Assembly: GCF_015832195.1 (NCBI RefSeq)
Contig: NC_052021.1
Coordinates: forward strand, 62,001 to 126,000
Reading direction: 5' to 3'
Origin: Motacilla alba alba
Lineage: Eukaryota > Chordata > Aves > Passeriformes > Motacillidae
DNA: 64,000 nt
Positions 49,301-62,569 of the stretch are shown here, piece after piece. Numbering within the stretch: position 1 is the stretch's first letter; every line of letters starts with the position of its first letter. Under the pieces are notes generated by a model, which was not told the origin of the DNA, did no database searches, and saw only the letters and a list, made by a program, of their open reading frames with translations. The position numbers and the translations under genes were made by a program.

Positions 49301-52300
49301 TACCTGGTAATGACAGAGGCTTCTGCCCGGGAAAACAAAACCTACCAGCCCACGTTCCTGATCTCAGTCTGCAGAGCTCCATGGGCACTCTAAAAGCAGC
49401 CCGAGTTGGCACAGGTGGCAGCTTGTCCCTGGGCGGCATCTTGATATTCGTGGAAATCCAGAAGGCAGACGGCCCCGAAGGGCCGAGGGCCTACCTGGCA
49501 CTGCAAATGCTTATGCACGGGAAAATAAAACCCACAACCCCACGTTCCTGGTGTCAGATTGCAGAGCTCCATGGGCACTCTCAAAGCAGCCTGAGTTGGC
49601 ACAGGAGCCAGCTGGTCCCTGGGCGGCATCTTGATATTCGTGGAAATCCAGCAGGCTGCCAGCCCAAAAGGGCCGAGAGGCTACCTGGTAATGACAAAGG
49701 CTTCTGCCCGGGAAAACAAAACCCACCAGCCGACGTTCTTGGTCTGAGTTTGCAGAGCTCCATGGGCACTCTCAAAGCAGCCCGAGTTGGCACAGGGGGC
49801 AGCTTGTCCCAGGGCGGCATCTTGATATTCGTCAAAATCCAGCGGGCAGCCGGCCACGAAGGGCCAAGGCCCTACCTGGTACTGACAAAGGCTTCTGCAC
49901 GAGAAAATAAAAGCCATAACCCCACGTTCCTGGTCACAATTTTCAGAGCTCCATGGGCACTCTCAAAGCAGCCCGAGTTGGCACAGGTGGCAGCTTGTCC
50001 CTGGGCGGCATCTTGATATTCGTGGAAACCCAGCAAGCAGCCTACCCCCAAGGGCGAGGGCCTACCTGGTACTGATAGAGTCTTCTGCCTGGGGAAACAA
50101 AACCCACCAGCCCACGTTCCTGGTCTCAGATTGCAGAGCTCCATGGGCACTCTCAAAGCAGCCCGAGTTGGAACGGGTGGCTACTTGTCCCTGGGCGGCA
50201 ACTGGATATACGTGAAAATCCAGCGAACAGCCGGCCAGAAAGGGCCGAAGCCCTACCTGGTACTGACAACGGCTTCTGCCCAGGGAACCAAATTTCGTCA
50301 ACCCATGTTCCTGGTCTCAGATTGCAGAGCTCCATGGGCACTCTCAAAGCAGCCCAATTCGGCAGAGTTGACAACTTGTCCCTGGGTGGCACCTTGATAT
50401 TCGTGGAAATCCAGCAGGCAGACAGACCCGAAGGGCCAAGGGCCTACCTGGTACTGACAAATGCTTCTCTCTGGGAAAACAAAACCTAGCAGCCCACGTT
50501 CCTGGTCTCAGTTTGCAGAGCTCCATGGGCACTCTCAAAGCAGCCCGAGTTGGCACAGGTGGCAGCTTTTCCCTCGGCGGCATCTTCAGATTGTTGGAAA
50601 TCCAGCCGGCAGCCTCCCCCTGAGGAACAAGGCCCTACCTGGTACTGACAAAGGCTTCTGCCCGGGAAAACAAAAGCCATAACCCCACGTTCCTGGTCTC
50701 AGTTTTCAGAGCTCCATGGGCACTCTCCAAGCAGCCCGAGTTGGCACAGGTGGCAGCTTGTCCCAGGGCGGCATCTTGATATTCGTGGAAACCCAGGAAG
50801 CAGCCGGCCCCGGAGGGCTGAGGGACTAGCTGGCACAGACAAATGCTTCTCTCTGGGAAAACAAAACCCACTACCCCACGTTACTGGTCTCAATTTTCAG
50901 AGCTCCATGGGCACTCTCAAAGCAGCCCGAGTTGGCACAGGTGGCAGCTTGTCCCTGGGCAACATCTTGATATCCGGGGAAATCCAGGTGGCAGCCGGCC
51001 ACGAAGTGCCGAGGGCCTACCGGGTAATGACAAAGGCTTCTGCCCGGGGAAACAAAATCCAGAACCCCACGTTCTAGGTCTCAGTTTGCAGAACTCCATG
51101 GGAACTCTCAAAGCAGCCCGAGTTGGCACATGTGGCAGCTTGTCCCTGGGAAGCATCTTGATATTCATGGAAATGCAGCAGGTAGCCGGCCCCGAAGGGC
51201 CAAGGGCCTACCTGGTACTGCAAATGCTTATGCCCGGGAAAATAAAACATACCAGCCCCAGGTTCCTGGTCTCAGATTGCAGAGCTCTATGGGCACTCTC
51301 AAAGCAGCCCGAGTTGGTACAGGTGGCAGCTTGTCCCTCGGCGGCATCTTGATATTCGTGGAAACCCAGCAAGCAGCCTACCCCCAAGGGCGAGGGCCTA
51401 CCTTGTACTGACAGAGGTTTCTGCCTGGGGAAACAAAACCTACCAGCCCACGTTCCTGATCTGAAATTGCAGAGCTCCATGGGCACTCTCAAAGCAGCCC
51501 GAGTTGGCACAGGTGGCAGCTTGTCACTGGGCGGAAACTTGATATACGTGAAAATCCAGCGGTCAGCCGGCCAGAAAGGGCCGAAGCCCTATGTGGTACT
51601 AACAAAGGCTTCTGCCCAGGGAACCAAATTTCGTCAACCCATGTTCCTGGTCTCAGTTTGCAGAGCTCCATGGGCACTCTCAAAGCAGCCCGAGTTGGCA
51701 CAGGTGGCAGCTTGTCCCTGGGCGGCACCTTGATATTCGTGGAAATCCAGTCGGCAGACCGACCCGAAGGTCTGAGGGCCTACCTGGTACTGACAAATGC
51801 TTCTGCCCAGGAAAACAAAACCTACAAGCCCACGTTCCTGGTCTCAGATTGCAGAGCTCCATGGGCACTCTCAAAGCAGCCCGCGTTGGCACGGGTGGCA
51901 GCTTGTGCCTGGGCGGCATCTTGATATTGGTGGAAATCCAGCAGGCTGCCAGCCCAAAAGGGCCGAGGGCCTACCTGGTAATGACAGAGGCTTCTGCCCG
52001 GGAAAACAAAACCCACCACCCCACGTTCCAGGTCTCAGTTTGCAGAGCTCCATGGGCACTCTCAAAGCATCCCGAGTTGGCACAGGTGGCAGCTTCTCCC
52101 TGGGCAGCATCTTGATATTCGTCAAAATCCAGCGGGCAGCCGGCCACGAAGGGCCGAGGGCCTACCTGGTCTTGAAAATGCTTCTGCCCGGGGAAACAAA
52201 AGCCACAACCGCACGTTACTGGTCTCAGTTTGCGGAGCTTCCTGGGCATTCTCAAAGCAGCCCGAGTTGGCACGTGTGGCAGCTCGTCCCTGGGCAGTAC

Positions 52301-53210
52301 ATTGATATTTGTGGAAATCCAGCAGGCAGACAGACCCGAAGGGCCGAGGGCCTACCTGGTAATGACAAAGGCTTCTGCCCGGGAAAACAAAACCTACCAG
52401 CCCACGTTCCTGATCTCATTCTGCAGAGCTCCATGGGCACTCTAAAAGCAGCCCGAGTTGGCACGGGTGGCAGCTTGTCCCTGGGCGGTATCTTGATATT
52501 CGTGGAAATCCAGCAGGCAGCCTGCCCCGAAGGGCCGAGGGCCGACCTGGCACTGCAAATGCTTATGCCCGGGAAAATAAAACCCACAACCCCACGTTCC
52601 TGGTGTCAGATTTCAGAGCTCCATGGGCACTCTCAAAGCAGCCCGAGTTGGCACAGGTGGCAGCTTGTCCCTGGGCGGCATCTTGATATTCGTGGAATTC
52701 CAGTGGGCAGCCGGCCCAGAGTGACCGAGGGCCTACCTGGTACTGACAAAGGCTTCTGCCCGGGGAACCAAATTTCGTCAACCCCTGTTCCTGGTCTCAG
52801 TTTTCAGAGCTCCATGGGCACTCTCATAGCGGCCCAAGTTGGTACAGGTGGCAGCTTGTCCTTGGGAGGCATCTTGATATTCGTGGAAATCCTGCAGGCA
52901 GCCTGCCCCTGAGGAACAAGGCCCTACCTGATACTGACAAAGGCTTCTTCCCTTGGTAACGAAACCCACCACCCCGCGTTCCTGGTCTCAGTTTGCAGAG
53001 CTCCATGGGCACGCTCAACGAAGCCCAAGTTGGCACAGGTGGCAGGTTGTCCCTCGGCAGCATCTTAAGAAATGTGGAAATCCAGCCGGCTGCGTGCCCC
53101 TGAGGAACAAGGCCCGACGTGGTACTGACAAAGGCTTCTGCACGAGAAAATACAAGCCATAACCCCACGTTCCTGGCCTCCGTTTACAGAGCTCCATGGG
53201 AACTCTCAAA
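46373..53210 (+). repeat. 6,838-bp tandem duplication, copy 2 (36 monomers)
   Basis: Second copy of the 36-monomer block, directly abutting the first. Matching ends near 53,227, where ACGGGTGGCAGC replaces ACAGGTGGCAGC and the following CTGGGCAGTACC replaces CAGGACGGCATC. Its right part (from about 51,700) also belongs to the block repeated at 5,150 bp. Confidence 0.92.
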
Positions 53211-56200
53211 GCAGCCCGAGTTGGCACGGGTGGCAGCTTGTCCCTGGGCAGTACCTTGATATTCGTGGAAATCCAGCAGGCAGACAGACCCGAAGGGCCG
53301 AGGGCCTGCCTGGTATTGCAAATGCTTCTGCCCGGGAAAACAAAACACACCAGCCCACGTTCCTGGTCTCAGTTTGCAGAGCTCCATGGGCACTCTCAAA
53401 GCAGCCCGAGTTGGCACAGGTGGCAGCTTGTCCCTGGGCGGCACCATGATGTTCGATGAAATCCAGTAGGCAGACCGACCCGAAGGGCCGAGGGCCTACC
53501 TGGTACTGCAAATGCTTCTGCCCAGGAAAACAAAACCTACAAGCCCACGTTCCTGGTGTCAGATTGAAGAGCTCCATGGGCACTCTCAAAGCAGCCCGAG
53601 TTGGCACAGGTGGCAGCTTGTCCCTGGGCGGCATCATGATATTCGTGGAAATCCAGTAGACTGCAAGACCAAAAGGGCCGAGGGCCTACCGGGTAATGAC
53701 AGAGGCTTCTGCCCGGGAAAACAAAACCCACCACCCAACGTTCCTGGTCTCAGTTTCCAGAGCTCCATGGGCATTCTCAAAGCAGCCCGAGTTGGCACAG
53801 GTGGCAGCTTGTCCCTGGGCGGCATCTTGATATTCGTCAAAATCCAGCGGGCAGCCGGCCACGAAGGGCCAAGGGCCTACCTGGTACTGAAACTGCTTCT
53901 GCCCGGGGAAACAAAAGCCACAACCGCACGTTACTGGTCACAGTTTGCAGAGCTTCCTGGGCATTCTCAAAGCAGCCCGAGTTGGCACAGGTGGCAGCTT
54001 GTCCCCGTGCGGCATCTTCAGAAACGCGGCAATCCAGCCAGCAGCCTGCCCCTGAAGAACAAGGCCCTACCTGGTACTGACAAAGGCTTCTGCACGAGAA
54101 AATAAAAGCCATAACCCCACGTTCCTGGTCTCAATTTTCAGAGCTCCATGGGAACTCTAAAAGCAGCCCGAGTTGGCACGTGTGGCAGCTTGTCCCTGGG
54201 CAGTACATTGATATTCGTGGAAATCCAGCAGGCAGACAGACCTGAAGGGCCGAGGGCCTACCTGGTAATGACAGAGGCTTCTGCCCGGGAAAACAAAACC
54301 TACCAGCCCACGTTCCTGATCTCAGTCTGCAGAGCTCCATGGGCACTCTAAAAGCAGCCCGAGTTGGCACAGGTGGCAGCTTGTCCCTGGGCGGCATCTT
54401 GATATTCGTGGAAATCCAGAAGGCAGACGGCCCTGAAGGGCCGAGGGCCTACCTGGCACTGCAAATGCTTATGCCCGGGAAAATAAAACCCACAACCCCA
54501 CGTTCCTGGTGTCAGATTGCAGAGCTCTATGGGCACCGTCAAAGCAGCCTGAGTTGGCACAGGATCCAGCTGGTCCCTGGGCGGCATCTTGATATTCGTG
54601 GAAATCCAGCAGGCTGCCAGCCCAAAAGGGCCGAGAAGCTACCTGGTAATGACAAAGGCTTCTGCCCGGGAAAACAAAACCCACCAGCCCACGTTCTTGG
54701 TCTCAGTTTGCAGAGCTCCATGGGCACTCTCAAAGCAGCCCGAGTTGGCACAGGGGGCAGCTTGTCCCAGGGCGGCATCTTGATATTCGGCAAAATCCAG
54801 CGGGCAGCCGGCCACGAAGGGCCAAGGGCCTACCTGGTACTGACAAAATGCTTCTGCCCGGGGAAACAAAAGCCACAACCGCACGTTACTGGTCTCAGTT
54901 TGCGGAGATTCCTGGGCATTCTCAAAGCAGCCCGAGTTGGCACAGGTGGCAGCTTGTCCCCGGGCGGCATCTTCAGAAAGGTGGCAATCCAGCCGGCAGC
55001 CTGCCCCTGAGGAACAAGGCCCTACCTGGTACTGACAAAGGCTTCTGCACGAGAAAATAAAAGCCATAACCCCACGTTCCTGGTCACAATTTTCAGAGCT
55101 CCATGGGCACTCTCAAAGCAGCCCGAGTTGGCACAGGTGGCAGCTTGTCCCTGGGTGGCATCTTGATATTCGTGGAAACCCAGCAAGCAGCCTACCTCCA
55201 AGGGCGAGGGCCTACCTGGTACAGATAGAGTCTTCTGCCTGGGGAAACAAAACCCACCAGCCCACATTCCTGGTCTGAAATTGCAGAGCTCCATGGGCAC
55301 TCTCAAAGCAGCCCGAGTTGGAACGGGTGGCTACTTGTCCCTGGGCGGCAACTGGATATACGTGAAAATCCAGCGAACAGCCGGCCAGAAAGGGCCGAAG
55401 CCCTACCTGGTACTGACAACGGCTTCTGCCCAGGGAACCAAATTTCGTCAACCCATGTTCCTGGTCTCAGATTGCAGAGCTCCATGGGCACTCTCAAAGC
55501 AGCCCAAGTCGGCAGAGGTGACAACTTGTCCCTGGGTGGCACCTTGATATTCGTGGAAATCCAGCAGGCAGACAGACCCGAAGGGCCGAGGGCCTACCTG
55601 GTACTGACAAATGCTTCTCTCTGGGAAAACAAAACCTAGCAGCCCACGTTCCTGGTCTCAGTTTGCAGAGCTCCATGGGCACTCTCAAAGCAGCCCGAGT
55701 TGGCACAGGTGGCAGCTTGTCCCTGGGCAACATCTTGATATCCGGGGAAATCCAGGTGGCAGCCCGCCACGAAGGGCCGAGGGCCTACCGGGTAATGACA
55801 AAGGCTTCTGCCCGGGGAAACAAAATCCAGAACCCCACGTTCTAGGTCTCAGTTTGCAGAACTCCATGGGAACTCTCAAAGCAGCCCGAGTTGGCACATG
55901 TGGCAGCTTGTCCCTGGGAAGCATCTTGATATTCATGGAAATGCAGCAGGTAGCCGGCCCCGAAGGGCCAAGGGCCTACCTGGTACTGCAAATGCTTATG
56001 CCCGGGAAAATAAAACCTACCAGCCCCAGGTTCCTGGTCTCAGATTGCAGAGCTCTATGGGCACTCTCAAAGCAGCCCGAGTTGGTACAGGTGGCAGCTT
56101 GTCCCTGGGCGGCATCTTGATATTCGTGGAAACCCAGCAAGCAGCCTACCCCCAAGGGCGAGGGCCTACCTGGTACAGATAGAGTCTTCTGCCTGGGGAA

Positions 56201-56548
56201 ACAAAACCCACCAGCCCACATTCCTGGTCTGAAATTGCAGAGCTCCATGGGCACTCTCAAAGCAGCCCGAGTTGGAACGGGTGGCTACTTGTCCCTGGGC
56301 GGCAACTGGATATACGTGAAAATCCAGCGAACAGCCGGCCAGAAAGGGCCGAAGCCCTACCTGGTACTGACAACGGCTTCTGCCCAGGGAACCAAATTTC
56401 GTCAACCCATGTTCCTGGTCTCAGATTGCAGAGCTCCATGGGCACTCTCAAAGCAGCCCAAGTCGGCAGAGGTGACAACTTGTCCCTGGGTGGCACCTTG
56501 ATATTCGTGGAAATCCAGCAGGCAGACAGACCCGAAGGGCCGAGGGCC
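51700..56548 (+). repeat. Block repeated at 5,150 bp, copy 1
   Basis: Sequences from about 51,700 to 56,548 recur at +5,150 bp (+5,149 in the right part, after one base is lost in CTCAAACAGCCC near 60,076). Twins include 51,797 and 56,947, 53,512 and 58,662, and 55,611 and 60,760. The left limit is GAGTTGGCACAGG in this copy against GACTTGCCACAGG in the next. The stretch 56,549-56,849 between copies does not match at this offset. Confidence 0.88.
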
Positions 56549-56849
56549 TAGCTGGTACTGACAAATGCTTCTGCCCAGGAAAACAAAACCTACCAGCCCA
56601 CGTTCCTGGTCTCAGATTGCAGAGCTCCATGGGCACTCTCAAAGCAGCCCGAGTTGGCACGGGTGGCAGCTTGCCCCTGGACGGCAACTTGATATATGTG
56701 AAAATCCAGCGAACAGCCGGCCAGAAAAGGCCGAAGCCCTATGTGGTACTGACAAAGGCTTCTGCCCAGGGAACCAAATTTCGTCAACCCATGTTCCTGG
56801 TCTCAGATTGCAGAGCTCCATGGGCACTCTCAAAGCAGCCCGACTTGCC

Positions 56850-59800
56850 ACAGGTGGCAGCTTGTCCCTGGGCGGCACCTTGATATTCGTGGAAATCCAG
56901 TCGGCAGACCGACCCGAAGGTCTGAGGGCCTACCTGGTACTGACAAATGCTTCTGCCCAGGAAAACAAAACCTACAAGCCCACGTTCCTGGTCTCAGATT
57001 GCAGAGCTCCATGGGCACTCTCAAAGCAGCCCGCGTTGGCACGGGTGGCAGCTTGTGCCTGGGCGGCATCTTGATATTGGTGGAAATCCAGCAGGCTGCC
57101 AGCCCAAAAGGGCCGAGGGCCTACCTGGTAATGACAGAGGCTTCTGCCCGGGAAAACAAAACCCACCACCCCACGTTCCAGGTCTCAGTTTGCAGAGCTC
57201 CATGGGCACTCTCAAAGCATCCCGAGTTGGCACAGGTGGCAGCTTTTCCCTGGGCAGCATCTTGATATTCGTCAAAATCCAGCGGGCAGCCGGCCACGAA
57301 GGGCCGAGGGCCTACCTGGTCTTGAAAATGCTTCTGCCCGGGGAAACAAAAGCCACAACCGCACGTTACTGGTCTCAGTTTGCGGAGCTTCCTGGGCATT
57401 CTCAAAGCAGCCCGAGTTGGCACGTGTGGCAGCTCGTCCCTGGGCAGTACATTGATATTTGTGGAAATCCAGCAGGCAGACAGACCCGAAGGGCCGAGGG
57501 CCTACCTGGTAATGACAAAGGCTTCTGCCCGGGAAAACAAAACCTACCAGCCCACGTTCCTGATCTCATTCTGCAGAGCTCCATGGGCACTCTAAAAGCA
57601 GCCCGAGTTGGCACGGGTGGCAGCTTGTCCCTGGGCGGTATCTTGATATTCGTGGAAATCCAGCAGGCAGCCTGCCCCGAAGGGCCGAGGGCCGACCTGG
57701 CACTGCAAATGCTTATGCCCGGGAAAATAAAACCCACAACCCCACGTTCCTGGTGTCAGATTTCAGAGCTCCATGGGCACTCTCAAAGCAGCCCGAGTTG
57801 GCACAGGTGGCAGCTTGTCCCTGGGCGGCATCTTGATATTCGTGGAATTCCAGTGGGCAGCCGGCCCAGAGTGACCGAGGGCCTACCTGGTACTGACAAA
57901 GGCTTCTGCCCGGGGAACCAAATTTCGTCAACCCCTGTTCCTGGTCTCAGTTTTCAGAGCTCCATGGGCACTCTCATAGCGGCCCAAGTTGGTACAGGTG
58001 GCAGCTTGTCCTTGGGAGGCATCTTGATATTCGTGGAAATCCTGCAGGCAGCCTGCCCCTGAGGAACAAGGCCCTACCTGATACTGACAAAGGCTTCTTC
58101 CCTTGGTAACGAAACCCACCACCCCGCGTTCCTGGTCTCAGTTTGCAGAGCTCCATGGGCACGCTCAACGAAGCCCAAGTTGGCACAGGTGGCAGGTTGT
58201 CCCTCGGCAGCATCTTAAGAAATGTGGAAATCCAGCCGGCTGCGTGCCCCTGAGGAACAAGGCCCTACGTGGTACTGACAAAGGCTTCTGCACGAGAAAA
58301 TACAAGCCATAACCCCACGTTCCTGGCCTCCGTTTACAGAGCTCCATGGGAACTCTCAAAGCAGCCCGAGTTGGCACGGGTGGCAGCTTGTCCCTGGGCA
58401 GTACCTTGATATTCGTGGAAATCCAGCAGGCAGACAGACCCGAAGGGCCAAGGGCCTGCCTGGTATTGCAAATGCTTCTGCCCGGGAAAACAAAACACAC
58501 CAGCCCACGTTCCTGGTCTCAGTTTGCAGAGCTCCATGGGCACTCTCAAAGCAGCCCGAGTTGGCACGTGTGGCAGCTTGTCCCTGGGCGGCACCATGAT
58601 GTTCGATGAAATCCAGTAGGCAGACCGACCCGAAGGGCCGAGGGCCTACCTGGTACTGCAAATGCTTCTGCCCAGGAAAACAAAACCTACAAGCCCACGT
58701 TCCTGGTGTCAGATTGAAGAGCTCCATGGGCACTCTCAAAGCAGCCCGAGTTGGCACAGGTGGCAGCTTGTCCCTGGGCGGCATCATGATATTCGTGGAA
58801 ATCCAGTAGACTGCAAGACCAAAAGGGCCGAGGGCCTACCGGGTAATGACAGAGGCTTCTGCCCGGGAAAACAAAACCCACCACCCAACGTTCCTGGTCT
58901 CAGTTTCCAGAGCTCCATGGGCATTCTCAAAGCAGCCCGAGTTGGCACAGGTGGCAGCTTGTCCCTGGGCGGCATCTTGATATTCGTCAAAATCCAGCGG
59001 GCAGCCGGCCACGAAGGGCCAAGGGCCTACCTGGTACTGAAACTGCTTCTGCCCGGGGAAACAAAAGCCACAACCGCACGTTACTGGTCACAGTTTGCAG
59101 AGCTTCCTGGGCATTCTCAAAGCAGCCCGAGTTGGCACAGGTGGCAGCTTGTCCCCGTGCGGCATCTTCAGAAACGCGGCAATCCAGCCAGCAGCCTGCC
59201 CCTGAAGAACAAGGCCCTACCTGGTACTGACAAAGGCTTCTGCACGAGAAAATAAAAGCCATAACCCCACGTTCCTGGTCTCAATTTTCAGAGCTCCATG
59301 GGAACTCTAAAAGCAGCCCGAGTTGGCACGTGTGGCAGCTTGTCCCTGGGCAGTACATTGATATTCGTGGAAATCCAGCAGGCAGACAGACCTGAAGGGC
59401 CGAGGGCCTACCTGGTAATGACAGAGGCTTCTGCCCGGGAAAACAAAACCTACCAGCCCACGTTCCTGATCTCAGTCTGCAGAGCTCCATGGGCACTCTA
59501 AAAGCAGCCCGAGTTGGCACAGGTGGCAGCTTGTCCCTGGGCGGCATCTTGATATTCGTGGAAATCCAGAAGGCAGACGGCCCTGAAGGGCCGAGGGCCT
59601 ACCTGGCACTGCAAATGCTTATGCCCGGGAAAATAAAACCCACAACCCCACGTTCCTGGTGTCAGATTGCAGAGCTCCATGGGCACCGTCAAAGCAGCCT
59701 GAGTTGGCACAGGATCCAGCTGGTCCCTGGGCGGCATCTTGATATTCGTGGAAATCCAGCAGGCTGCCAGCCCAAAAGGGCCGAGAAGCTACCTGGTAAT

Positions 59801-61697
59801 GACAAAGGCTTCTGCCCGGGAAAACAAAACCCACCAGCCCACGTTCTTGGTCTCAGTTTGCAGAGCTCCATGGGCACTCTCAAAGCAGCCCGAGTTGGCA
59901 CAGGGGGCAGCTTGTCCCAGGGCGGCATCTTGATATTCGTCAAAATCCAGCGGGCAGCCGGCCACGAAGGGCCAAGGGCCTACCTGGTACTGACAAAATG
60001 CTTCTGCCCGGGGAAACAAAAGCCACAACCGCACGTTACTGGTCTCAGTTTGCGGAGATTCCTGGGCATTCTCAAACAGCCCGAGTTGGCACAGGTGGCA
60101 GCTTGTCCCCGGGCGGCATCTTCAGAAAGGTGGCAATCCAGCCGGCAGCCTGCCCCTGAGGAACAAGGCCCTACCTGGTACTGACAAAGGCTTCTGCACG
60201 AGAAAATAAAAGCCATAACCCCACGTTCCTGGTCACAATTTTCAGAGCTCCATGGGCACTCTCAAAGCAGCCCGAGTTGGCACAGGTGGCAGCTTGTCCC
60301 TGGGTGGCATCTTGATATTCGTGGAAACCCAGCAAGCAGCCTACCCCCAAGGGCGAGGGCCTACCTGGTACAGATAGAGTCTTCTGCCTGGGGAAACAAA
60401 ACCCACCAGCCCACATTCCTGGTCTGAAATTGCAGAGCTCCATGGGCACTCTCAAAGCAGCCCGAGTTGGAACGGGTGGCTACTTGTCCCTGGGCGGCAA
60501 CTGGATATACGTGAAAATCCAGCGAACAGCCGGCCAGAAAGGGCCGAAGCCCTACCTGGTACTGACAACGGCTTCTGCCCAGGGAACCAAATTTCGTCAA
60601 CCCATGTTCCTGGTCTCAGATTGCAGAGCTCCATGGGCACTCTCAAAGCAGCCCAAGTCGGCAGAGGTGACAACTTGTCCCTGGGTGGCACCTTGATATT
60701 CGTGGAAATCCAGCAGGCAGACAGACCCGAAGGGCCGAGGGCCTACCTGGTACTGACAAATGCTTCTCTCTGGGAAAACAAAACCTAGCAGCCCACGTTC
60801 CTGGTCTCAGTTTGCAGAGCTCCATGGGCACTCTCAAAGCAGCCCGAGTTGGCACAGGTGGCAGCTTGTCCCTGGGCAACATCTTGATATCCGGGGAAAT
60901 CCAGGTGGCAGCCCGCCACGAAGGGCCGAGGGCCTACCGGGTAATGACAAAGGCTTCTGCCCGGGGAAACAAAATCCAGAACCCCACGTTCTAGGTCTCA
61001 GTTTGCAGAACTCCATGGGAACTCTCAAAGCAGCCCGAGTTGGCACATGTGGCAGCTTGTCCCTGGGAAGCATCTTGATATTCATGGAAATGCAGCAGGT
61101 AGCCGGCCCCGAAGGGCCAAGGGCCTACCTGGTACTGCAAATGCTTATGCCCGGGAAAATAAAACCTACCAGCCCCAGGTTCCTGGTCTCAGATTGCAGA
61201 GCTCTATGGGCACTCTCAAAGCAGCCCGAGTTGGTACAGGTGGCAGCTTGTCCCTGGGCGGCATCTTGATATTCGTGGAAACCCAGCAAGCAGCCTACCC
61301 CCAAGGGCGAGGGCCTACCTGGTACAGATAGAGTCTTCTGCCTGGGGAAACAAAACCCACCAGCCCACATTCCTGGTCTGAAATTGCAGAGCTCCATGGG
61401 CACTCTCAAAGCAGCCCGAGTTGGAACGGGTGGCTACTTGTCCCTGGGCGGCAACTGGATATACGTGAAAATCCAGCGAACAGCCGGCCAGAAAGGGCCG
61501 AAGCCCTACCTGGTACTGACAACGGCTTCTGCCCAGGGAACCAAATTTCGTCAACCCATGTTCCTGGTCTCAGATTGCAGAGCTCCATGGGCACTCTCAA
61601 AGCAGCCCAAGTCGGCAGAGGTGACAACTTGTCCCTGGGTGGCACCTTGATATTCGTGGAAATCCAGCAGGCAGACAGACCCGAAGGGCCGAGGGCC
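56850..61697 (+). repeat. Block repeated at 5,150 bp, copy 2
   Basis: Second copy of the 27-monomer-spaced block. Differences from copy 1 are few, for example CAGCTTTTCCC near 57,240 against CAGCTTCTCCC near 52,090. Matching stops near 61,697, where array order changes into the 954-bp duplication. Confidence 0.88.
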
Positions 61698-62207
61698 TAC
61701 CTGGTACTGACAAATGCTTCTCTCTGGGAAAACAAAACCTAGCAGCCCACGTTCCTGGTCTCAGTTTGCAGAGCTCCATGGGCACTCTCAAAGCAGCCCG
61801 AGTTGGCACAGGTGGCAGCTTGTCCCTGGGCAACATCTTGATATCCGGGGAAATCCAGGTGGCAGCCCGCCACGAAGGGCCGAGGGCCTACCGGGTAATG
61901 ACAAAGGCTTCTGCCCGGGGAAACAAAATCCAGAACCCCACGTTCTAGGTCTCAGTTTGCAGAACTCCATGGGAACTCTCAAAGCAGCCCGAGTTGGCAC
62001 ATGTGGCAGCTTGTCCCTGGGAAGCATCTTGATATTCATGGAAATGCAGCAGGTAGCCGGCCCCGAAGGGCCAAGGGCCTACCTGGTACTGCAAATGCTT
62101 ATGCCCGGGAAAATAAAACATACCAGCCCCAGGTTCCTGGTCTCAGATTGCAGAGCTCTATGGGCACTCTCAAAGCAGCCCGAGTTGGTACAGGTGGCAG
62201 CTTGTCC
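60300..62207 (+). repeat. 954-bp (5-monomer) tandem duplication
   Basis: Two copies lie at about 60,300-61,253 and 61,254-62,207. Paired landmarks are 60,430 and 61,384, 60,760 and 61,714, and 61,047 and 62,001, all 954 bp apart. Part of the same 954-bp relation is present in the earlier block (55,281 and 56,235), so an initial duplication was copied along with the 5,150-bp block and then extended. Confidence 0.85.
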
Positions 62208-62569
62208 CTCGGCGGCATCTTGATATTCGTGGAAACCCAGCAAGCAGCCTACCCCCAAGGGCGAGGGCCTACCTTGTACTGACAGAGGCTTCTGCCTGGG
62301 GAAACAAAACCTACCAGCCCACGTTCCTGATCTGAAATTGCAGAGCTCCATGGGCACTCTCAAAGCAGCCCGAGTTGGCACAGGTGGCAGCTTGTCACTG
62401 GGCGGAAACTTGATATACGTGAAAATCCAGCGGTCAGCCGGCCAGAAAGGGCCGAAGCCCTACCTGGTACTGACAAAGGCTTCTGCCCAGGGAACCAAAT
62501 TTCGTCAACCCATGTTCCTGGTCTCAGTTTGCAGAGCTCCATGGGCACTCTCAAAGCAGCCCGAGTTGG

